A stretch of DNA of 64,000 nucleotides, from assembly GCA_023382535.1 (NCBI GenBank), contig JAHDWA010000048.1, forward strand, positions 1 through 64,000, written 5' to 3'. Position 1 is the first letter of the stretch; every line of letters begins with the position of its first letter. The translations under genes were made by a program, and so were the position numbers. The notes beneath the pieces are model-generated. The model made no database searches. It saw only the letters and a program-made list of their open reading frames with translations, and was not told the DNA's origin. Shown here piece after piece: positions 25,449 through 32,955 of this stretch. The DNA comes from Anaerolineae bacterium. GTDB taxonomy: Bacteria; Chloroflexota; Anaerolineae; 4572-78; J111.

Positions 25449-26939
25449 TCATCGCTCCGCCAGGAGCGTGGTGGCATTGATCATCGTCGCCAGTTCGGCG
25501 GTAGCCGGATTGATTTTGTCGAACAACAGATTCGGGTACAGGCCAATCACAAAGAAAAAGATGACCAGGGCCAGGGCAATCACAATTTCTCGCGGATTCA
25601 TATCTTTGAGCTGGTCGTTGGCCGGGTTGAACGGGCCAAACATCATCCGGCGAACCGCAGTCAGCAAGTACCAGGCCGCCAGCACAATGCCGACGGTTCC
25701 TAACGTGGCGGCCACCCAATTGACCCGGAAGGTCCCCAGCAGGATTACAAATTCGCCGACAAAGCCGTTGAGTCCCGGCAGTCCTACCGACGAAAAAGCG
25801 GCCAGCAAAAAGAAGACGCCAAAGATTGGCGCTTTGACCCAGATGCCGCCGTACTCTTTGAAAAGGCGGGTATGGCGCTGTTCGTACAGCACGCCGACCA
25901 TAAAAAAGAGCATGCCGGTGCTGAGGCCGTGATTGATCATCTGCAGCACCGCCCCACTCAATCCCTGCTGACCGCCGCTAAAAATACCCAGGACAATGTA
26001 ACCCATGTGGGCCACGGAGGAATAGGCCACCAAACTCTTGACATCCTCCTGCATCAGCGCCACCAGCGCCCCGTACAAAATGCCAATGACAGCCAGACCG
26101 ACCATGAGCGGCGTCCAGAACGGCACGGCGGCGGGGAAAAGCGGAATGGCGAAGCGCAGAAAGCCATACGTTCCCATCTTGAGCAGCACCCCGGCCAGGA
26201 TGATCGAACCGGCCGTCGGCGCTTCGACGTGAGCGGCAGGCAGCCAGGTATGGAAGGGAAACAGGGGGGTCTTGACCGCAAAGGCCAGGGCAAAAGCGAT
26301 GAAAAGCCACACCTGCAAGGTGGCCGGCAGGTTGGCGTTCGCCACCAGCGTCGGCACGTCCGATGTATTCGGCTCGGCCCAGAAGTACAAAACCAGGGCG
26401 GCGACCAGCATCAAGGCGCTGCCGGCCATCGTATAAATGATGAATTTGAGCGAGGCATAGACCCGCCGCTGGCCGCCCCACTGGCCGATCAGCAAAGCCA
26501 TCGGGATCAGGCTGGCTTCCCAGAAGAGGTAAAAGAGGAAGAGGTCCAGCGAGGTAAAGACGCCCAGCATAGCCGTTTCCAAGGCCAGCATCAACGCCAT
26601 ATACTCTTTGACCTGGGTAGTGATCGCCGTCCAGGAACTGAGAATGGAGATAATGGACAGGAAGGTGGTCAACAAAACCAGGAAAAGGCTCAGACCGTCA
26701 ATGCCGACGTGGTAGTTGATGTTGAGCGAAGGAATCCAAGCCGCAAATTCCTCAAATTGGTAGCCGGCCCTGGCCTCAAAACCAAAATACAGCGGCAGCG
26801 ACACCAGCAGGTTCAGCAGCGACACCGCCAGCGCCAGCCACTTGCTCAACTCCTCACGGTCGCGGGGAATCAGCGCTATCAGCACCGCGCCAATGAGAGG
26901 GATGATTAATAAGAAAGAGAGAGTCATTGAATACTCCAA
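25449..26939 (-). CDS. nuoM: NADH-quinone oxidoreductase subunit M
   Basis: A 496-residue antiporter-like subunit of complex I. The helix-5 Glu motif FYLFWEASLIPMALLIG, the helix-7 Lys motif VKTPLFPFHTWLPAAHVEAPTAGS and the KSLVAYSSVAHMGY segment define the NuoM family. It follows three non-complex-I genes inserted after nuoL, with ten bases between it and the last of them. Confidence 0.95.
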   Translation of the reverse strand: MEYSMTLSFLLIIPLIGAVLIALIPRDREELSKWLALAVSLLNLLVSLPLYFGFEARAGYQFEEFAAWIPSLNINYHVGIDGLSLFLVLLTTFLSIISILSSWTAITTQVKEYMALMLALETAMLGVFTSLDLFLFYLFWEASLIPMALLIGQWGGQRRVYASLKFIIYTMAGSALMLVAALVLYFWAEPNTSDVPTLVANANLPATLQVWLFIAFALAFAVKTPLFPFHTWLPAAHVEAPTAGSIILAGVLLKMGTYGFLRFAIPLFPAAVPFWTPLMVGLAVIGILYGALVALMQEDVKSLVAYSSVAHMGYIVLGIFSGGQQGLSGAVLQMINHGLSTGMLFFMVGVLYEQRHTRLFKEYGGIWVKAPIFGVFFLLAAFSSVGLPGLNGFVGEFVILLGTFRVNWVAATLGTVGIVLAAWYLLTAVRRMMFGPFNPANDQLKDMNPREIVIALALVIFFFVIGLYPNLLFDKINPATAELATMINATTLLAER

Positions 26940-26948
26940 ATGCTGAAT

Positions 26949-27284
26949 TCAATTTGCATTTTGAGGTTGGATGACGTTTCGATCATCCAAGAACTCGACC
27001 GGTTCTTTATCGCGACCATGTTCCCACATTAGAGAAAAGAACCAGATACCACTTTCACCGATACAAAAATCCGCCGGGGTGAAAGTCATTTTGGAGTCGA
27101 GCGGTGGTTCCGCTTGCTCTGGGTTGTACTCAGCCGGCCAACCAAATGCCTCGCCAGTCCAGGGTTTTCCAGCAGAGTGTAACTTAGAGGCAAACGCCCT
27201 TACCTCAGCCAGATCAGGAATAGCAATTGGGACAACCGGCGCATCATCCCCATATACTTCAACCTTAGCTTTAACGATTTGCAC
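26949..27284 (-). CDS. Small protein of unknown function inserted in the nuo operon
   Basis: A 111-residue acidic, Trp- and Pro-rich soluble protein (GKPWTGEAFGWPAEYNPEQA; GIWFFSLMWEHG) with no family recognised. It overlaps the end of the DUF4160 gene by 14 bases, so the two are translationally coupled. DUF4160 genes commonly sit beside a second small gene in toxin-antitoxin-like pairs, usually DUF2442; this protein does not show the DUF2442 pattern but may fill that position. Confidence 0.62.
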   Translation of the reverse strand: MQIVKAKVEVYGDDAPVVPIAIPDLAEVRAFASKLHSAGKPWTGEAFGWPAEYNPEQAEPPLDSKMTFTPADFCIGESGIWFFSLMWEHGRDKEPVEFLDDRNVIQPQNAN

Positions 27285-27519
27285 GTTTTCTTTGCTCCTG
27301 TTCCCACGCCGCTAAAATGTGGGATTCATACTCGGCCAGGATTCTTTCGATTTCGGCGAGTTCCTGTTCCCGAAATCTGCCTGATCTTGCCAACACTACC
27401 GGATTAAGCCAATATTTTGCTTCTTTGCCACCTTTGCCAATATGGACATGCACAGGTTCATCAAGATCAGCTTCGTAAAACCAGAATCTGTAACCTTTGA
27501 CTCGTAATACAACCGGCAT
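27271..27519 (-). CDS. DUF4160 family protein
   Basis: An 82-residue protein matching the DUF4160 pattern: MPVVLRVKGYRFWFYEADLD, the HVHIGKGGKEAKYWL core and the helical tail ARSGRFREQELAEIERILAE. Members occur in toxin-antitoxin-like pairs, though the activity is not established. ATG 27519 is used as the start because the family begins there; an in-frame start at 27579 adds a basic, unlike segment. It lies in an insertion between nuoL and nuoM. Confidence 0.78.
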   Translation of the reverse strand: MPVVLRVKGYRFWFYEADLDEPVHVHIGKGGKEAKYWLNPVVLARSGRFREQELAEIERILAEYESHILAAWEQEQRKRANR

Positions 27520-27565
27520 TTCTTCTCTTACACCGCGCCTAAGCCGCTTGCAGGCCCCTTTTCTT

Positions 27566-28315
27566 CTATCCATGTCCAATTTGATTTAACGCATAGCCCG
27601 CACGCCAACTAACCCACTTATCTGGGTATTTCAATAATCCCCTCAGCGGTTTCTCTGCTCGTTTATCTCCAAGGTACCCCAACGTCTTAACAACTCGATA
27701 TACAAGCCGGCTATCTTCTTCTGTCAACAAATCAATTAAAGGTTTTACCGCCGCAATTTCTTTCCGCCTTTGTATTGCTGTGAGTGCTCGCCAAGATACA
27801 TTCGTATCTTTATCTTGTACCGCCTTGATAAGCAGTTCAGCTACTCCTGGATACTCAATATCACTCAAACCAATAATAGCTTCGGCTCGTACCACTTTAT
27901 CAATATCATCCATCGCCGAGGCTAACACCGTATAAACTCGCTTATCATTGCGCCAATTACTCAAAGCCGTTACGACCCGACGACGTACAGAGGGACTTTC
28001 ATCTCCTATCATCCCAATGAGAGGTGATAGTGCCTGCAAATCACCAATACGCCCCAGAGCTTTTACGACATGCAAACGAACTAGCCAATTTGGGTCCTTT
28101 AATATAGTGATCAGTGGCTCCACAGCCCGTTGGTGTCGAAGTTTACCCAATTGGTCAGCCGCTATCCATCGCAAACGCGATTTACGATGGGCCAATAGTC
28201 CGATCAACTTATCGCAATAATCATCAATTGCATCTTGTTGGAGGATTCTTTTCCTACCCATCCAGCCAAAGAAGTATTGTTTTTGAAACAGCGGAGGTTC
28301 TAAATGCTCAAACAT
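27566..28315 (-). CDS. HEAT-repeat protein inserted in the nuo operon
   Basis: A 249-residue alpha-solenoid. At least five HEAT/PBS-lyase-type repeats of about 31 residues can be read from residue 45 on (for example QRAVEPLITILKDPNWLVRL, then LQALSPLIGMIGDESPSVRR and so on). Such proteins are scaffolds, or lyase-like partners of phycobilin biogenesis in cyanobacteria; here no such pathway is present. It is AT-richer than the flanking nuo genes, and nothing in the sequence ties it to complex I. Confidence 0.85.
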   Translation of the reverse strand: MFEHLEPPLFQKQYFFGWMGRKRILQQDAIDDYCDKLIGLLAHRKSRLRWIAADQLGKLRHQRAVEPLITILKDPNWLVRLHVVKALGRIGDLQALSPLIGMIGDESPSVRRRVVTALSNWRNDKRVYTVLASAMDDIDKVVRAEAIIGLSDIEYPGVAELLIKAVQDKDTNVSWRALTAIQRRKEIAAVKPLIDLLTEEDSRLVYRVVKTLGYLGDKRAEKPLRGLLKYPDKWVSWRAGYALNQIGHG

Positions 28316-28378
28316 TGATAAGATAAATCGTAGAAATCCCTAAACCGACCTAACAAAATATTAGCCTGATTATTATTC

Positions 28379-30391
28379 CTACCTCAAAAAGAAATAGCTA
28401 ATCAACACCAGCACGCCGACAAATGTCGCCAGGGCGTAGTGGCGCAGATAGCCGCTTTGCAGGGAACTGGCCTGCCGCCCCAGCCAGCCGACGCCCCGGG
28501 CCAAGCCGTCTACCAGCACGCCGTCAATCAAGAGTTTGTCACAGCCAACGGCAAACCCTTCGGCCAGCAAGAGCGCGGGTTTGACAAAAACGGCGTTGTA
28601 GAGTTCGTCTACGTAATATTTATTGGCCAGCAGGCTGAAAAGGGGCCGCAGGCTTCGGGCCAGATTTTGCGGGATCGAGGGACGCACCACATAAAAAAAG
28701 TAAGCCAGGGCCAGGCCGGCAATCGCCACGACGGCGGAGGTGGTTAACAAACCTACTTCTGTTCCAAAGGCAAGATGGTGCTCAACTCCTTCGGCGGCAT
28801 GTCCGGCGGCGGCATAAACCGGTTCGAGCCAACCTTCCAGCGCGTGAGGCAGGCCCAAAAAGGTCGGCAAGCCCAGCAGCCCGCCAAAGAGCGACAGCAC
28901 CGCCAGGACGACCAGGGCAAAGGTGATCGGTGCGCGGCTTTCGTGGGCGTGGTCATACAGGTGTTGGTCACGCGGCTGGCCGTGAAAGGCAATAAAGATG
29001 GCCCGGAAGGTATAAAAAGCGGTCAGCCCTGCAGTGACGATCCCAATCACCCACAGGATGGGTGAGGCTTCAAACGCTTTGGCCAAGATCTCGTCTTTGG
29101 AGAAGAAGCCCGACATCAGCGGAAAGCCGGCCAGAGCCAGGCCGCCAATCACAAATGTCCAATAAGTAACTGGCATCTTCGCTTTCAGACCGCCCATGCG
29201 CCGGATGTCAATGACCTCGTGCAGCGCATGCATGACCGAGCCGGCGCCCAGAAAGAGCAGGGCTTTGAAAAAGGCGTGGGTGGTCAGGTGGAACATCCCG
29301 GCGGTGTACGCGCCGACGCCGACCGCCAAAAACATGTAGCCAAGCTGGCTGACCGTCGAGTAAGCCAGCACCCGCTTGAGGTCAACCTGCACCAGGGCAA
29401 TCGTCGCCGCAAAGAGGGCCGTGACCGCGCCGATGATGGCGACAAATAGAGACACGCCCGGGGCCAGCGAGTAGAGTACGTTGCTGCGGACAATCATGTA
29501 AACGCCCGCCGTGACCATTGTCGCCGCGTGGATGAGGGCTGAAACCGGGGTTGGGCCGGCCATGGCATCGGGCAGCCAGACGTGCAGCGGGAGCTGGGCG
29601 CTTTTGCCCATCGCGCCGATGAAGAGTAAGAAGGTAATCCAGGCGATAATCTGAGGGGTGGTTTCAGCAATGTGAGGGGCTTGAGCAAAGACGCCGTTTT
29701 CGCCTAAAAATTGCAGCGTGCCAAAGGTGCTCCAAATCAAAAAGACGCCCAGGGCAAAGCCGACATCGCCGACCCGGTTGACAATAAAAGCCTTCATTCC
29801 GGAGGCCGGCGGCGACAGCAGCGGCTTTAATTTAACCGGTGGGACACTTGGCCCCAGGTCAATCGGCGCTTGGGGTTCGTCTTTGCGGTCATACCAGAAG
29901 CCGATGAGCAGGTAGGAACACAGGCCAACCAGTTCCCAGCCGACGTACATCATGAGATAGTTGTCGCCGAGCACCAGCACCAGCATCGAGGCGATAAAGA
30001 GGTTGAGAAAGGTGAAAAAGCGGCTAAAATCCCGGTCGGGGTGGCTGTGGCCGTGCTCCTCGTGGAGCATGTAGGCCGTGGCGTAGACGTGGATCAGGAA
30101 GCCGACGCCGGTGACGACGAGCACCATCAGCAGCGACAGCGGGTCGGCCAGGAGGTTGATCTCCACACTGAAGTCGCCGATGGTGGCCCAGGTCCAGAGC
30201 GGCACAGTCACCGCTTCGCCGCCCCGCCCCGACAGCTCAAAAAACGCGCCCAAACCAACCAGAAAAGCAGCCAGCACCACCAGCGGTCCCACCATGCTGA
30301 CCACCCGGTAGCCAACTCGCCGCCCCAGCAATCCGTTAAAAAGAACACCCACAATTGGCAGGGCAATTGTGAGCCAGATCAGGTTAATCAT
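28379..30391 (-). CDS. nuoL: NADH-quinone oxidoreductase subunit L
   Basis: A 670-residue antiporter-like subunit of complex I and the one carrying the long lateral helix. Hallmarks are YVGWELVGLCSYLLIGFWY (helix-5 Glu), GKSAQLPLHVWLPDAMAGPTPVSALIHAATMVTAG (helix-7 Lys and following), and VDLKRVLAYSTVSQLGYMFLA. The C-terminal amphipathic region runs to the end. It ends the block nuoA to nuoL before the three inserted genes. Confidence 0.96.
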   Translation of the reverse strand: MINLIWLTIALPIVGVLFNGLLGRRVGYRVVSMVGPLVVLAAFLVGLGAFFELSGRGGEAVTVPLWTWATIGDFSVEINLLADPLSLLMVLVVTGVGFLIHVYATAYMLHEEHGHSHPDRDFSRFFTFLNLFIASMLVLVLGDNYLMMYVGWELVGLCSYLLIGFWYDRKDEPQAPIDLGPSVPPVKLKPLLSPPASGMKAFIVNRVGDVGFALGVFLIWSTFGTLQFLGENGVFAQAPHIAETTPQIIAWITFLLFIGAMGKSAQLPLHVWLPDAMAGPTPVSALIHAATMVTAGVYMIVRSNVLYSLAPGVSLFVAIIGAVTALFAATIALVQVDLKRVLAYSTVSQLGYMFLAVGVGAYTAGMFHLTTHAFFKALLFLGAGSVMHALHEVIDIRRMGGLKAKMPVTYWTFVIGGLALAGFPLMSGFFSKDEILAKAFEASPILWVIGIVTAGLTAFYTFRAIFIAFHGQPRDQHLYDHAHESRAPITFALVVLAVLSLFGGLLGLPTFLGLPHALEGWLEPVYAAAGHAAEGVEHHLAFGTEVGLLTTSAVVAIAGLALAYFFYVVRPSIPQNLARSLRPLFSLLANKYYVDELYNAVFVKPALLLAEGFAVGCDKLLIDGVLVDGLARGVGWLGRQASSLQSGYLRHYALATFVGVLVLISYFFLR

Positions 30392-30407
30392 AGACTACCC
30401 TCGAAGA

Positions 30408-30475
30408 GGTAGACGGTAGACAGCAGACGGCAGTCGGGGAATACCCCTGTCTACTGTCTACCGTCTACTGTCTAC
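30408..30475. repeat. Heptamer-repeat hairpin between nuoK and nuoL
   Basis: GGTAGAC, GGTAGAC, AGCAGAC, GGCAGTC on the left and TGTCTAC, TGTCTAC, CGTCTAC, TGTCTAC on the right form a nearly perfect 7-bp-period hairpin about 70 bases long, just after the nuoK stop and 15 bases before the nuoL start. Confidence 0.85.
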
Positions 30476-30479
30476 TTGC

Positions 30480-30791
30480 TTACCCTTTTAGCGAGTTAAT
30501 TTCATCCACGTTGACGGCCTGTTTATGGCGATTGAGTTCAACCAGCAGCGCCAGCCCGATAGCGACCTCGACGGCGGCGACGGCCATGATCATGAACACA
30601 AAAATTTGGCCGGTCGCCGAGTCGAGATAGCGGGAGAAGGCCAGAAAGGTCAGGTTGACCGCGTTCATCATCATTTCGACGCACATCAGGATGACGATGA
30701 CATTCTGCCGGATCAACACGCCGCCCGCGCCAATGGCAAACAGGATGGCGCCTAACAGCAAATACCACTGCACCGGAACCGCGTCAGTCAT
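30480..30791 (-). CDS. nuoK: NADH-quinone oxidoreductase subunit K
   Basis: A 103-residue three-helix complex I subunit. The two buried glutamates important for proton transfer are in MCVEMMMNAVNL (helix 2) and VAAVEVAIGLALLV (helix 3). It overlaps nuoJ by eight bases, as usual for this gene pair. Confidence 0.95.
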   Translation of the reverse strand: MTDAVPVQWYLLLGAILFAIGAGGVLIRQNVIVILMCVEMMMNAVNLTFLAFSRYLDSATGQIFVFMIMAVAAVEVAIGLALLVELNRHKQAVNVDEINSLKG

Positions 30792-31329
30792 TCAGGTTTC
30801 TCCGCATTATTTTACTTGGCTCAAAATGCTGCGCCAGCCAGATTACTCCCAGCACGCCCACCGACAGCAGCACTCCAACCAGTTGGAAGGACAGAACGTA
30901 ATCCGTGAACAGGACCGAACCGACCAACTGCACCTGGCCAAACTGCTGCGCCGCTTGCGGGGTAAAGTCGCCCTTCTCCCCACCGATAAAATTCTCAAAA
31001 ACAGCCGTGCCGACAAAGGTCAGCAGGACCAGGCTCAGCCCGACAAAAATAATATTGCGCAGCGTCAGCCAGGTCACTACTTTTTCGCCCAGTTCCGCCC
31101 CCAGGAGCATGACCACAAAGAGGAAAAGGACGACAATTGCCCCGGCATAGACCAAAACCTGCACCACGCCCAAAAATTGAGCGTTGAGCATCACATAGAA
31201 CACCGCCAGCGTGCAAAAGTTCACCAGTAGCGACAGGGCGCTGTGTACCAGGTTCTTATTAAAGATAACACCCAGGGCAGCGCCAACCGCCACAACCGCC
31301 AAAATGAGAAAGAGTATTTGTTCAAACAT
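30784..31329 (-). CDS. nuoJ: NADH-quinone oxidoreductase subunit J
   Basis: A 181-residue five-helix membrane subunit of complex I. The pi-bulge helix sequence VQVLVYAGAIVVLFLFVVML is characteristic. Its start lies two bases from the nuoI stop and its end overlaps nuoK, so the three genes are tightly coupled. Confidence 0.95.
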   Translation of the reverse strand: MFEQILFLILAVVAVGAALGVIFNKNLVHSALSLLVNFCTLAVFYVMLNAQFLGVVQVLVYAGAIVVLFLFVVMLLGAELGEKVVTWLTLRNIIFVGLSLVLLTFVGTAVFENFIGGEKGDFTPQAAQQFGQVQLVGSVLFTDYVLSFQLVGVLLSVGVLGVIWLAQHFEPSKIMRRNLND

Positions 31330-31331
31330 AA

Positions 31332-31856
31332 TTACCGCTTTTTAGTCCCTCCCCACGATGGGGTGTCAACAAACACTTCGTCACTGCGGACGACCACATG
31401 CGGCGGATCGTGAGGTTCCAGCAGCCGTTCTTTGGTATAAATCGCATCCCAGCGATTGTATTCGGCCAGGGCAAAATCATGCTCCAGCACAATGGCTTCG
31501 GTCGGGCAGGCTTCGGCGCAGTAGCCGCAGAAAATACAGCGCAGCATATTGATGTCGTAGGTTTTGGCGTAGCGCTCTCCCGGCGAACGGCGGTCCTCGT
31601 CCGTGTTCTCCGCCGCTTCGACGTAGATACAATCGGTGGGACAGGCCGCCGCACACAGGGAGCAGCCAATGCAGCGCTCCAGGCCGTTCTCGTACCGCTT
31701 CAGCACATGCCGGCCCCGAAAGCGCGGATAGACCGCGACCGGCTCGTCCGGGAACTGGTTCGTGACCGGCTTTTTGAAAAAATATTTAAGGGTGACGCCC
31801 ATGGCCTTAGCCAGTTCCACAGAGCCACCCACAACTTCTTTGACTTCATTAATCAT
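31332..31856 (-). CDS. nuoI: NADH-quinone oxidoreductase subunit I
   Basis: A 174-residue ferredoxin-like subunit binding clusters N6a and N6b. Two CxxCxxCxxxCP motifs are complete: [16 protein letters not shown] and [16 protein letters not shown]. The N-terminal amphipathic helix ([21 protein letters not shown]) anchors it on the membrane arm. Confidence 0.96.
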   Translation of the reverse strand: MINEVKEVVGGSVELAKAMGVTLKYFFKKPVTNQFPDEPVAVYPRFRGRHVLKRYENGLERCIGCSLCAAACPTDCIYVEAAENTDEDRRSPGERYAKTYDINMLRCIFCGYCAEACPTEAIVLEHDFALAEYNRWDAIYTKERLLEPHDPPHVVVRSDEVFVDTPSWGGTKKR

Positions 31857-31870
31857 AGGCTTCTTCCTAT

Positions 31871-32953
31871 TTAGAAAGGCGATCCAAACTTTATAAAGGC
31901 CACAATCAGCGCCGTAACGGCTAGGTTAACCATGCCCAGCGGCAGGAGAAACTTCCAGCAAAAGCGCATCATCTTGTCAAAGCGTACGCGGGGAATACTG
32001 GCCCGAATCCAGATGAACATGAAAATCATCACCGCCACTTTGAGCAGAAAATAGATAGGCTGCAAGATGGGGAGCTGCATGGCAAAAGGTCCCTGCCAGC
32101 CGCCCAGGAAAATCGTGGTCACAATGCAGCTAATGATAATCATGTGGACATACTCAGCCCCGAAAAAGAGACCAAATTTCATCGCGCCATACTCCGTCGC
32201 AAACCCGCCGATCAGCTCGTTCTCAGTTTCCGGCAGATCAAAGGGCGCCCGCCCCGCCTCAGCCAGGGCGCTGATAAAGAAGATAATGAAAGAAAGGGTC
32301 AGGGTTGGGACAAAAATAAACCAGCCCCAGCCGAGCGAACAGCCCAGCCCAAAAAAGCAGTCCTGCTGCCTGACCATCTCGTTTAAGTTTAACGTCCCGG
32401 CAAAGAGGATAACGCTCAACAGGGCCACGCCCATCGGCAGCTCGTAGCTGAGCATCTGGGCGCTGGTGCGCAGCCCGCCCAGCAATGAATACTTATTATT
32501 GCTCGACCAGCCGCCCAAAATGACACCGTATGTGCCCAGGCTGCCAATCGCCAAGAGGTAGAGGATGCCGACGTTGATATTGGAAATCCAGGGATTGATG
32601 GTGACGGTCGCTCCAAAAACCTGAAACGGCAGCACGATTGGCTCGTTGGCAATCGGTACAACGGCAAAGGCGATCAAGGCCGGCACCAGCGACAGCGCCG
32701 GGGCCATCAGATAAACCACCCGATCCACATGGCCGGGAATGACTTCTTCCTTGAAGAACATCTTGAGCATGTCGGCCAGGATTTGCAGCGAGCCATATTT
32801 GCCTACCCGGTTAGGGCCGTAGCGCAGGGTAAACCGCCCGACCAGCTTGCGCTCGACCACCGTCAGCCCGCCAAACCCTAACATCAGCACGGTAGCAATA
32901 ATCAAGGCCTGGATGATGATTACGGCATACTGGACTATCGTCTGTGAGTCCAT
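31871..32953 (-). CDS. nuoH: NADH-quinone oxidoreductase subunit H
   Basis: A 360-residue eight-helix subunit that lines the quinone tunnel. Family motifs include [24 protein letters not shown], the [23 protein letters not shown] loop and the acidic ESLIAE-like segment here read as [20 protein letters not shown]. It starts two bases from the nuoG stop. Confidence 0.96.
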   Translation of the reverse strand: MDSQTIVQYAVIIIQALIIATVLMLGFGGLTVVERKLVGRFTLRYGPNRVGKYGSLQILADMLKMFFKEEVIPGHVDRVVYLMAPALSLVPALIAFAVVPIANEPIVLPFQVFGATVTINPWISNINVGILYLLAIGSLGTYGVILGGWSSNNKYSLLGGLRTSAQMLSYELPMGVALLSVILFAGTLNLNEMVRQQDCFFGLGCSLGWGWFIFVPTLTLSFIIFFISALAEAGRAPFDLPETENELIGGFATEYGAMKFGLFFGAEYVHMIIISCIVTTIFLGGWQGPFAMQLPILQPIYFLLKVAVMIFMFIWIRASIPRVRFDKMMRFCWKFLLPLGMVNLAVTALIVAFIKFGSPF

Positions 32954-32955
32954 AG

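Noticed and set aside
25872..26909. Long + strand reading frame opposite nuoM, with His/Gln-rich product
   Set aside because: It is a mirror frame of nuoM, lacks any family-like motif or ribosome binding site, and its composition is what the reverse frame of a hydrophobic gene gives.
30408..30475. Heptamer arrays as possible CRISPR repeats
   Set aside because: The units are 7 bp, degenerate and contiguous, without spacers of constant length and with no cas genes, so they are not CRISPR arrays.
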